Shown piece by piece: positions 23,230 through 34,059 of a stretch of DNA of 64,000 nt. The notes under the pieces were generated by a model. The model did no database searches. It had not been told where the DNA came from and saw nothing but the letters and a program-made list of their open reading frames with translations. The position numbers were made by a program, and so were the translations under genes. Position 1 is the first letter of the stretch, and every line of letters starts with the position of its first letter. The stretch comes from Ephydatia muelleri (lineage: Eukaryota; Porifera; Demospongiae; Spongillida; Spongillidae). The stretch is from the NCBI GenBank assembly GCA_013339895.1, contig JABACO010000006.1:11957299-12021298 (forward strand), written 5' to 3'.

Positions 23230-24599
23230 ATGAAGATAGCGGTAGTGTTCGGAATTGTAGGGTGTCTATTTTGTGCTGCGACTGCGAATCCGGTTTTGCA
23301 AGGTGTGTCGATTTGTTCTCCCTAATACAGCCGGAAGATGCCTGGTTAATTTTAGACTTGAAAGTTAAACTTGTAATGTTAACACGCAGTCTCTTCCCCT
23401 CATTCTCCCGCTATCAATCTCTCCCTCTTCCCCCTTCTCGTCATCGTATCTAGCAGCAACATGTCCTAAAAGCAAGCCGCTAGTGAACTGCTTCGTCGCG
23501 CCGTGTCAGGTTTCCCAATGCCCCAACTTTCCAAATGCCGAGTGCAAAGACTATTATTGTGGTGGATGCTTTGCGAGATATTTTGTCGGATCAATCGAGG
23601 TTACAAGCTTTTGCAGTAAGCGGCAAATTAACACCTCTTCACGTATTTATACAAACCGTTTGTCGATGGACTCTCTCGACCCACACAGATTGTCCAGCTG
23701 GAAAACCTAAAGTGCAATGTTTTGTTGCTCCATGCTCCGTTGCCAAATGCGCCAGACATCCAGATGCTGTTTGCATAGATGACTATTGTGGAGGATGCAA
23801 CGCGCGGTTCTTTGTTGGGTCCCGGGAAGTCACGCGTCTGTGTGGTATGTTCATTGCACGGTTTCCAGCAGGCTTGTAATAGCATAATCGTATTGGCATT
23901 GCATTGCATGCATGGCCTGCATGGGACGAATTGGAACGGTCTGTATATTACAGCTCGGCCACGTACAATTTAACAATTCAGGTGATTGCGTGCAAGTTGA
24001 GTGCTTACATGTACACAGACATGTACATGTATACATGTATATCCACGCGCATGAGTATGACCAGCCGCCGTATCGACACAATTAAAGGCGGCTATTATGT
24101 GTCACGCCTTCAGCATGATTAGTGGGTCCAAATGCATGTAGATCTAGCCGCATGCAGATCATGTTCGAAGATCACGAGACAAACGAAATGCTAATATATA
24201 TGGGTCACGCAGTACATTTAGATAATAGCATGAACTTATTGGTGCAGATGATAGCGTTAATTGCATTGGATTCAATGTTAACGAAAGCCTGGTACAATTT
24301 ATTCCGAATATGTAGTATGTCACATGTGTGTCAGTATTGAGTACAAAAGGGCCATTGTTGATGGGATGGGTTTCCTGTTTGTCCTGTCACCAAATTGTGC
24401 TCTATATAATTATGTAATTAGTGGGTTGTTTTAACAATGATTGGCGGAAGAGGTTAATTAATGGTGGAGATATTTATATTCACCGACTGACTTATTATTG
24501 GATGGAAGTTCATGAATAACTGCATTATAAATGCCATCTTTGCTCTCTTTCTTTTTCCTCCCCTTTCACATGTTAGCCCAACGAAGTTATTTTGAGTGA
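23230..24599 (+). CDS. Small secreted two-repeat cysteine-rich protein
   Basis: Four exons: 23230-23302, 23457-23615, 23689-23844 and 24577-24599, total 136 residues. Exon 1 encodes a signal peptide (MKIAVVFGIVGCLFCAATA). Exons 2 and 3 each encode one copy of a roughly 50-residue module, with eight shared cysteines around NCFVAPCQVSQC / QCFVAPCSVAKC, YCGGC and ARFFVGSREVT. Exon 4 adds a short tail and stop. Every intron is phase 1, the usual arrangement for shuffled extracellular modules. The donors and acceptors are good, and the last acceptor has a strong pyrimidine tract. Related CGGC-type modules occur in other marine invertebrate secreted proteins as far as I recall, but I know no function. 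A disulfide-rich extracellular protein is certain in outline; its role is not. The ORF is intact. Confidence 0.85.
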
Positions 24600-24728
24600 G
24601 ACTGCCTTCGTGCCGCTTATCTCAACATGGAGCTGTTGAATAATACGTTTGACAATCATTGTATACAAAATTAAACTGTAAAGGCTGCAATTTTATTCGT
24701 GTACTTTCTATGCATGCCGTTGATTTGA

Positions 24729-24734
24729 AATAAA
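24729..24734 (+). terminator. Polyadenylation signal AATAAA
   Basis: First AATAAA downstream of the stop at 24599, 130 bases later. Confidence 0.5.
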
Positions 24735-26149
24735 TTCAAGAAAGCGGGCTTGGTACGCAAATCGAGACTGTACCAATAACAAGTTATTTCAGTTGCGAGT
24801 CGATTTAATACTTTTAAAAACCGGTGGATCCGATTTGTAACCGGTTGACTCGATTTGTAACCGGTTGACTGAATTTCAAATCCTCTAGACCAGCTGTAAA
24901 GCCGGTCAGTTTTACATATCGGTTTTTAAAATGACTCAACCTGTTTTTAAACAGGCAAATGGTGTCACAGCATATTTTATTCCCCCGAATATTTTATCCG
25001 GAGGGGTAATTTGTGCTAGTATTTTTCCATCCTGTCTAATAGTATATTTTAATCGACTCTTGAGATACTTAATCCGCCTTGGCACGTGTTTTTCGTTCGG
25101 CTTGAAAATGTATGCTTCACATATCGATGAGCCACGTACATGTATAGCGTACTGGTTGACTATCTTCACTTCTGACAGAGATGATGACCCTCGGGCTTCA
25201 CGTGAGAAGTTGAAATCGTCGCAATGCTGCATTGTAGGAAAAGGCTTATAAAAGTATTTTACTTAAGGAATTTCTTGAGCCACTGAATTAAGATAGATAC
25301 ATTGAATATGTGCTCATTGATTACATCATCCTATGTAATGATTAGAAAAATGCTGCCAATATACAATTTTTTTTAGGATGGTGTACAGGAAATTGTGGAT
25401 CCAGTGATGTAGTTAATGTCAAATAGCAGATGCAGCAAGCATACAATCTTCTTATAGGCAACCTTCAACGTCAAAAACAGGACTAGATATCAAATGGAAA
25501 ACAAGTATAATTATTATTACAATTCAAGCATGTAATCATAATTCAGTTCACTTTGTCCTAGCTTACTAGACATATGTGCAAAACAGCAGGAACAATAGAA
25601 GCATGGAACTACATATTGAAGAGGATAGATAATACTAAAAGGCACATGAGACCAGATGTATTTATTTGCAATCATTATGGAAAGACAATGGCATATTTAC
25701 ATATGAACTGCTTTTTTGTTATAGGCATCTGAGTCCAAAAAAGTTCTCGCCAAATTTGCAAAAAATGGTCAAAGAGAAAAGTCAGAAATGATGTCATCAA
25801 CAATTCTCTTGGATATTGTCAACTGAAGCCACCTAAACCATTCTCTCAGAAGATTCGGATGTAGGTTGAATAACGATTTAACTGCAGCACCGTACATTCA
25901 TAAATACAATTGATCAATTATCACTTGGTTTAGCCATGCAAAAACAATAACAATAAAATTATAGAGAACTAAACAACTTCCATTTATGTTAAGCATTTGA
26001 GCCCTACTCAACATAACTGCAAGTTGTTCAAAATGGGTGTCAGCATAGAAGTGCCACCATTTCTATGATGACTTCCTAATTTTATGGCACCTATTTATTT
26101 CTTAGGAAAAAAATAGGTTTGATCATAGCAGCTTCTGCAAACTTGCCCA
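24735..26149. repeat. Non-coding stretch with a short tandem motif and a dispersed repeat
   Basis: 24820-24880 holds three imperfect copies of a roughly 20-bp motif, GATTTGTAACCGGTTGACTC. 25270-25452 is a dispersed repeat whose direct second copy is at 37470-37660; they share GAGCCACTGAATTAAG, ATATGTGCTCATTGATTACA and GGATGGTGTACAGGAAATTG. No gene is recognised. Confidence 0.7.
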
Positions 26150-27388
26150 CATTGCGAGATGCCTCCACACCTCATTTTGGGCTTTATGGAGAAGTTTGAT
26201 GCAGATGTTCACCATCCTTTTGCTGATTGTACTGGTGTTGATGACCCTGACTCAGCTTGGAAGCAGGCCCCAGTTGAGTTTAAGAAGAGGGGGATTTGGT
26301 CTGCGCTCATTAACTCTTCATTCATCAGCCGCCTATATCGCATCCTTGTGTGGTTCTGATACATTTGGAAAATGCCATTACTCACTACAGCATCTGTGTT
26401 CTGGTGTCAGATTCCCTGTCAATTAGCAGCTTGGATGGCTGTACTCCCACACAAAAGAAACTGTCTGATGCAATAGAAGAGATGCACCTAAACCTAAAAA
26501 CACAACTGCACCTACCAATGCTACTAGTCGATCGATAGCTACCTTCCACAAGCTGGTGAATAAAATGCATGCCTCCCCTTTGCTCACTGAAATCTTGCTT
26601 AAGTAAAATGGACCAGCTGCTGAGCTCATAGTGCCAGGAGGATGATGAAGCAGAAGTTCAACTCTTTCCGGAATAGCTGTTCTCTTGCTGGTAAGGCCAG
26701 ACTGCTGTCTGTATCATTACTCCATGCATCAGCATGGATTTCAGTTGTCCCTTCCTTCAGCTTGGGACTGCATCTCAACTCGAATTAATTTCAAACAGCA
26801 GTGAATGGTGGTTGGGTGTCAATCCCTCATTGAAGTTGGATGGAAATCCAATGGTTTGTCCTCTATGCCCCAACTGTGCACTTGACCCTCTGAGTTACCA
26901 CTGTGTCACATGCAAAAGAGGAGGTGATATAACAACCACTTCGCAATGTGGTTTACAGCACTATTCAGCAAGGTGGTCTGTCTGCACAGCTAGAAGTTAG
27001 TTGTGGATGGGCATGAGACAATTCAAGGACATGACCAGCAGACATCCTTGTTACCAATTGAGATTGTGGGACCTCAGCTGCCTTTGACATTACTGTTGTA
27101 TCCCTGCTTAATTCAATTAACATTTTGGAAGCGGGCATGTACCAGGATGTTTCAGCAAAGGCAGCAGAGCACAGAAAACATACAGAAAATGATCCCAAGT
27201 GTGTTGCATTGGGCTGGCAATGTATACCATTGGCAGTGGAGAGCTATGGGGCCTGGGGACCAGAGGCATTGAGGGCTTTCTCACAAGTGGCTGGTTACTC
27301 AGCCATTCGTGGTAATACCCCAAAGTCCAAGGTAGTAGCTGAGCTATTTGGCAGCCTTAACTTGTTATTGGTTAGAGCTAATGCTTGA
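26150..27388 (+). pseudogene. Reverse-transcriptase-type retroelement relic, C-terminal part
   Basis: Pieces of one protein appear across three frames in the right order. They are a segment ending DPDSAWKQA (to about 26270), then RGGFGLRSLTLHSSAAYIAS (about 26287-26345), then LLSVSLLHASAWISVVPS (about 26700-26755), then a cysteine/histidine motif CPLCPNCALDPLSYHCVTCK (about 26862-26925), then HTENDPKCVALGWQCIPLAV to LLVRANA (27125-27388). This order matches the region after the RT domain in a family of invertebrate retroelement-like proteins I recognise. Frameshifts and deletions make it non-functional. Confidence 0.75.
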
Positions 27389-29150
27389 GTCCTGGCCCAC
27401 TCCTATCCTTAAACACTCCAACAAGAAAAAGAACTGTTTATGTAGTTGTTTTGTGTGTCTGTGTGCATTTGTGTGTTTGTTGTCAACTTGTTTATGTGAG
27501 TGTATTATTATGTACTTGTATTTGGATGGTAGGTACATGTATCACTACATATACATGTAATTTGTGTGACAATTCTGGTTTGAATTATCATTGTGGATTT
27601 TTAGAAATGAAATATTATTCATTTCGTACTGTACTCCATGTGCAGCCACTACTAGGGGACATGAAAAAGTTGCTATGATACAAAGATACGAATGCCAACA
27701 CCAATGCCAATGTAAACGTGAGCATGTGTGTAATTGTCTTTTTGGCTTTCGCATTGCATGTCTTTTAAGTTCGTGCCAAAAAATTTGATTGGATTCAGAC
27801 CTGGTGACGCTGCTGGTGACCTCCACCCGTTCATCTTCCTTACTCACCAACACGTTATCTTCCTTCCCTGAAATACTTTTGTGGTACTTGTGACAAGTGT
27901 TAGGACCATTATTGTTATCAGCTCTAGTATCTGTGTGTGGTTCTTGATCCCTTCAATGGGTAGATACTTTCTTACCCCATCCCATACATGGAGTTTAGTT
28001 CATTGGGTGTCTTTGACTAATAATAGAATACATATTTCCACAGCGTGCACTCAGACATTGGCTATTCTTTCTGCAGCATGTATGCCTGTGGGATTCAGCT
28101 TCCACAGAAAATTTGCCTGATCCAAATTACATCTCTAAAGTTATGGTTTCCGTTCACCAGGCACCAGGTGACAGTTTTATTCTTGTACTAGTGCTTCCCT
28201 AAAAACTCCAGCCAAGTTGCAACCATCAGCGCAGAACAGTTGTATTTAATAAATAAATCTCACAATTGAACTGTCGCGGTATCATGTATCTTTGCCTTGA
28301 CATTTTCACCTCTGCCCAGACCCAGCTCTATGCTTGATGGTTCTGTCACACTTATCCTGTGTTAAACAAGACACTCCATCTTATGACATGCTTGCAGGTT
28401 TTCTAAGTGCAACAAGTATATGTATATTTAACACATTAGAAAAGGTAATGTAATTCCTGGAGTTTTAGAAGTTGGAGATGCTGAAGTGAAGCATGTGTTG
28501 AACATTTGTATCACGTGTATGTTTTTATTCAAATCAGTGCTGGTTTTAAACTGGCTCATGGCTACAATGATCAAGGATGGTAGATAAATACTCTTCTGTC
28601 ACTATCTCTGAAAGGAGATGTATGGCTTCTTCCAGTTACAAGAAAAAATGGTAGTTCTTTTTTGCCCCTAGTTGTGGAACAACCACCTTAGTGTGTATAA
28701 TGTTGTCCACTGCCTAATATGATGCAATTCACCTGCTACTGAGTAATGTTGGGTCTACTAGAGTGCACAGGTGATAGCTCGAATGTGCATGTGCAGATCA
28801 GGCAACCTGCATTCCACACCGCTTCTCACTGACAACACAGCCGCAATTTGCATGACCAACAGCCACACGTTTACAAAATGAAATAGGAAGTGCACCTGAT
28901 ACATGGCCCGCTTCCGCAGGGTCCAGGGAACATCTTAGAGTGTATATGGGCTGTCCAAAAATGAGCAGGACATGTTTTAATTGTTATAACTCCATACTAA
29001 TAATAGTTAATAACTTTATTATAAGGTTAACGTTATGCACTGCAATGATCGGGCCAATAATAATAGCACAAACTAACCTTTACGTGCTTTTAACATTGAA
29101 AGTGAATCACCCTGTGCATATCTGACTGATGCATATCCCCTATAGGCCAT
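27389..29150. other. Non-coding stretch
   Basis: I see no supported gene. It may contain further decayed retroelement DNA, since relics of the same family lie on both sides. Confidence 0.4.
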
Positions 29151-29320
29151 TGAACTCTTACATTCCACAAAGCTGCAGATCTATTAAAGGCATTCTTGGC
29201 ATCGACTAATAAAACTCCCCATCCACCTCCACGATGCTCATAATATAGCTCTCTTATGGCATGAACGGCGCCTTCAATTCCTGCTCTCAGTCCAGAACAT
29301 TGCTGATTTATACTCCACAC
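29151..29320 (-). pseudogene. Reverse transcriptase fragment
   Basis: Minus-strand reading includes LRAGIEGAVHAIRELY, GWGVLLVDAKNAFN and AALWNVRVQWP. This is an RT segment with the xDAxNAFN motif, from the same retroelement family as 26150-27388. A few residues after NAFN are deleted, and nothing of the element follows in frame. Confidence 0.75.
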
Positions 29321-30250
29321 AAATCCTCAATATCGATACTACCTGTAGCCAAAGCCATCACTTTTCCGATCATTCTTTTTCTAAGTACTTCTTGACAACT
29401 AATTCATGTAAACACGATAATGTGACCATAGGTTAATTAAAAGTGGTTACTAAAATCAAATATTATTGTATGGTAACTTGAATATTGAGATAGCCTAGAT
29501 CATTTCATTTAATTACTCAACCGTATATGTTATATCGCTATATTGTGTGCCTAATCAAAACCAGCTATTGCTATTTTTAACGTTTACATATTATTACAAA
29601 TGACCATGCACCAATCTACCCTAACCCTCAAGCAGGTCCATTGTCGTAGCTTCAGAGATAGACCTTGCAATAAAAACACGGGCATTGGCTATTAATAAAA
29701 TATCCAACTGATTTCAATATAAAGCAATAACCATTTAAACCAGTCCTGTTCACCTGTATTATTGTAGCACATGTACTTGGCTGATGGAGCACAGATACAT
29801 GTATGGTCACAGTCGCTAGATTGCTGGCTGCGATTGGTGCAATCTTGTGTAAATCCTCTTGACTTGGAGTTAGAGATGCCAAACAACTGCGCTACTTCAG
29901 GTTCACGAAACGCTATTTGTTCCTTGTTCTTGTGCAACAGAATTAATTATATTTTTATCCAAGCATGGGAACAAAGCAACTAAGTGAAAGTACATGTACT
30001 TAGCTGTTGATCGGAACTATGATGTATGATGTGATTATCGGCGTCCCAATTCACAATTTATTCTGTACAACAACAACCTTCATCCAAGATAACAGCAGCT
30101 AGAAAGTTGCTAATAACCAAAGTGCTTGTGAGGTTACTAATAATCGAATCACTTTACATTATAATTGCATGAGCTGTGTTGGTAGCCGTGACATTATTAC
30201 TATTAGCGGAGCCTACTACATGTATGTGAATCAGTCGTTGAATAAAATAT
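29321..30250. other. Non-coding AT-rich stretch
   Basis: No exon, RNA gene or repeat boundary that I can support. Confidence 0.4.
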
Positions 30251-31320
30251 CGGTTCCTTAAAAATCGAGTACCTTTTCTATCGAACCCAACTTAAAAATT
30301 AAGTCGGAAAAGTGCGTTTTCACTCAGTAAAACTATCGCTGAGATGTTTGGCGTTATTACTAGCTTCTTATCTAGAGCGGTGGCTAACCTGTATGCATTC
30401 AAAGCAACGCGGTTTGCCATTTTTCGGTCGTCGAGCGTTGCTGAGTACACTATTTTTGGAGCTGTTTAGAGCAGATCTGGGTGCGCATTTAGACTTCATT
30501 TGATATCAACAGAGACCACAGTCGATATCATGCTCTCGGTTGGCTTGGTTCTTGCAGAAACCTACAGAAAACCAGCTGTGCTTCGTATCCTCGTTTGGTG
30601 ATTTTGGTTCAATTGATTGTGGTCTAGGAATTGACAATTCTACATGTACACGTCATGGAGCTCGTACCTTCGTTCACTTCGTTGAAGCATCAGAGACCGG
30701 AGTCAGGGCTGCATGGGAGAAGGTACAAAGACATCTAGGTCTACAGAATATCAAGTGGATGTTGCTCTTTCATGTCTAAAAGTAGTTACACTATTGCCCC
30801 GCTCGAACCCTGCCGTAGCGGTTACCCAGGCCCACGTGAAACTGGAAAAAAAACTGCACTAAATTGCGCCCGTGCCAACGTTGAACTAGAGATCTTTCAA
30901 GAAAGGTAGCATGTCTAGAGACCACACCAAGGACCTCAAAAAGAAGACTGGGAACAAGCCTGAGTTCATCAGACACATTCAAGAACATATGTATGGCTAC
31001 CATTTTGCAGTGATCATGATTTTTTGTTTGTGTACTATGTATCTCCTTCACGCGTGCGTATAGGCCAATATTTTAGTCTAGGGAATTTGTACGAACTCCA
31101 TCTATTTTGATCGAAATGATACCTTTTTTGAACCAAGAGTGCACACTACACTGGATGCAGTATTGGAACGGAAGCTCATAAGAAGCTAGTAACATTGTGT
31201 AGAGAATTGAACTGTACAGAAAATATCAACATAGCTTTTCCGACTAATTTTCCAAAATCTGAGTTCGACAAAATAGGCATAATTTCCCCGCTTAAAAAGT
31301 ACTCGATTTTCACGGAACCG
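30251..31320. mobile_element. DNA transposon with about 27-bp inverted ends, 1070 bp
   Basis: The left end CGGTTCCTTAAAAATCGAGT pairs with the right end, which in inverse reads CGGTTCCGTGAAAATCGAGT. Matching continues weakly inward (GTCGGAAAAG occurs near both ends). Short plus-strand reading frames inside (for example 30540-30776) are not a transposase I recognise. No clear target duplication was found, so the superfamily is unknown. Confidence 0.6.
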
Positions 31321-31539
31321 TGTTAAGTACTTACAATGTATCAAAATATCATTACCATTTGTGTATCATTTCATTCTGAAGTTTCACGAATCCCTTAAAT
31401 CGTTAAAATGAATAAACACACGTGCACTATATTCATTAACTCACAGACATGTATATGCATACCATAGACTGTATTTTCAATTATTGAGTCAGTTTACGGA
31501 TTATTACTTGTGTAGCGCATCTAAAGAGTGCAAGATGAG

Positions 31540-33960
31540 GTAGAACCCTCACTGCTGGGATCATTCCCCATCAAGTTGACAGTCCCTATATACAGCAATA
31601 TGATCATCTATGACTTGGCCGGAGATCACCAATACTTTGCCAGCCACTCTGCATGTCTGGAGGCCATCTCCCTCACCAGTCCATCTTCCTCTTCCTACAG
31701 GACCTAAGGAAGGACCCTGAGGTCATGACTAAAGAGGTCCACAATGATTGATGGTGTGTACCACAAGTGTCCCCAGCAGTCATCAGTGATAGTAGTGGGC
31801 ACACATGCTGACCTGCTAACACCAAGACAGCGGTCTCAAAAATTAATCCACCTGTGATCACATGCTGTGGCGGCCATTAGCCACCAAAAATTAGTAAGCG
31901 TTTTAGCCTTGAATGTTGCAGTCACATATAGCAGAAAGATGTATCGGTTTAAGGACGAGCTGTGCAGAATAAAGATGTAGTGCATCTGTCTCCTCACATT
32001 TCCACAAAGTGTCACATGATGCTTGCCTTCTTGAAACAGAAGATACCTGATCTTTATGTGGATGCCATATCCCTCTCTGACCTCATTGCGTATCTTAAGG
32101 CCGATCAGGATAAACTCATTGATCCTCAGTTCTGCAGACATGTCAGAGAAGGGTTTGATTTTCTTCATTCCATCTGAAGACCCACTCAATAACTGGATAG
32201 TCCTTTGCAAAGAGAGCATTCTTAAGAAGGTCAATGGAGCTTTTTTTGCTGATCCATCTCTCAAGGAGTATATCCATGTAGCTAGCAATACTGGGATAGT
32301 ACCGAGAGCAGTTATTAAGAAAATATTACATTGAAATGATAACTCAGTTTATGATTCATTTCGATTTGTGTCAAGCAGTACAGTTATCCCAAGTTGATCC
32401 AAACATGGCACCAGAAGGATCATCCAGCTCAGACCTAGGTCTCCTCTTCTTCTTCCCAGCTCTCGTCAGTGTTGAGAGGCCAAGTAGTGCCCCGGTTCCC
32501 AAAAATAGCTTTCATTGGTCCATGATTGTTATGTCTCCAAATCAGTTCTTCACCACACGCTGCCTTCATGTCCTTCTTCGTAGACTGCCCTCTGATTTTG
32601 TCTTACCTGCAATCTGGCCACACCCTACACTCTAATCTCCATTATAAATGTGATGTGTGGAGCAGGGTTATAAAATGGCGTAATGAGACAGGGGTGACCA
32701 CCATTGTTGAGATGAGTGAGACATTCCAATCCCTCTCGTTGGCAATGTTTTCCCCTGACAGAGAAAGTCACAAGTATGTAAACGTAGCTCATGCTGTTCT
32801 TCTGGTCATTAAGACAGCCTGTCAGGAATTCTGTCCACACTTAGAGGTATTGGAGCTCATCTCATACCCATCTAAAGCCAGTTCAGACCACTCTGATGAT
32901 GCAAAGGTACAGCATTCCTCATTAAAGGCCCATCCTGAAGGGGTGGAGCTTTCTTTATTAAAGAAGGCCCTTCTTGAAGGGGTGGAGCTTTCCTCATTAA
33001 AGAATGTCCTTATTGAAGGAGATAAGCACGTTTCTGATGTGAATGGTGAGAAGTATGTGGTGATGGAGATTGGATGAAGATCGAGCCATGTCTTCCACAC
33101 CTTGTTGGAGGTGAGAGGTTGTAGGTGTGGTTACATGTATGACCTGTCTATTTTTTTTGCAGTAAATCCTCCTGTGATCCCTTTCTCTTCTTCCTTGTAT
33201 CCAGTAGGCCAAACAGTTTCGCAATTGAAAGGTTATTACATTATTAGTAAAATAATTGTGTTATGCTTTATTTCTGTTCTTAAAAATGATGAAGACAATA
33301 CTCGAAACTCTAATTTATGGATGAGAGTCTGATATGTCTGAGTACTTAAAACTTTATTATCTTGCAGTACCATCATCCCAGCTAATGTCGGAATTGACAA
33401 ACCACGTTCAGAAGCTAGAAGGTCAGTACAACTGTTGTGTATGCAGGGTCATGTGTACATACTTAGGTGACATCATGATACACTAACATTGCCTCTTTTC
33501 GTCCCCCTTTGCTGCCATCTCCTAATTATAATGAGTTGCAATATTTGTAAACTATAGCCATAAAAGGTTTTACCCATTTGTGATCTTCAGCCTTGTTTTT
33601 TTATTGATACAGATGATGGCTCCTCTGCTTCCATCTTTATGTGTACTCTAATGGACCTGATGAATGATATTACCTCCAAGATCCCTGCCAAGTGGAGGTC
33701 AGTTGACATTCAATTGGGACTTCCGAGTGGCATTCTTGACAGCATTGAAGAAGAGGTGGCAGGAAAACCACGTGCATGTCTTGATTCATTTGAGCAAGTT
33801 TCACTACCTGGGAACGACAATGCCCCAGTCCATACACCTGGAATACCATCATTGAGGTGTTAAGAAAACCAGCAGTTGGAGAGGTGGCTCTGGCAGATGA
33901 ATTAGAAGTCCAACATTTGAAATCCACACAACCAAACCATGCCACACAGCACCCATCACA
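31540..33960 (+). pseudogene. ROCO (Roc-COR) Death-domain protein, heavily frameshifted
   Basis: A Roc GTPase remnant comes first: IIYDLAGDHQYFASHSACLE (G3 motif, about 31600-31660), then SSVIVVGTHADLLTP (G4-like, about 31776-31820). COR-like blocks follow in changing frames (LSPHISTKCHMMLAFLKQ, IPSEDPLNNWIVLCKESILK, VDPNMAPEGSSSSDLG, SNLHYKCDVWSRVIKW, VTTIVEMSETFQSLSLAMFS). Three smaller exons with phase-1 junctions follow (about 33163-33228, 33368-33421, and from 33613). The last encodes a Death domain (KIPAKWRSVDIQLGLPSGIL, then in a shifted frame YTWNTIIEVLRKPAVGEVAL). At least six frame changes plus an in-frame stop occur in 2.4 kb. ROCO proteins are GTPases linked to signalling and cell death. 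This copy cannot make a full protein. Confidence 0.8.
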
Positions 33961-34059
33961 CATTCCTATATTTATAACATCAAATGAATATCAACTAAAT
34001 GTTCAATCCAAAATGAAACTTGTAAGAACATTTAAAAAAATTTCAAAAAAATGGTTTCA

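Noticed and set aside
22763-23453. Glu/Arg-rich and Ser/Leu-rich frames
   Set aside because: Both strands of the GA/CT repeat. The real gene start is at 23230.
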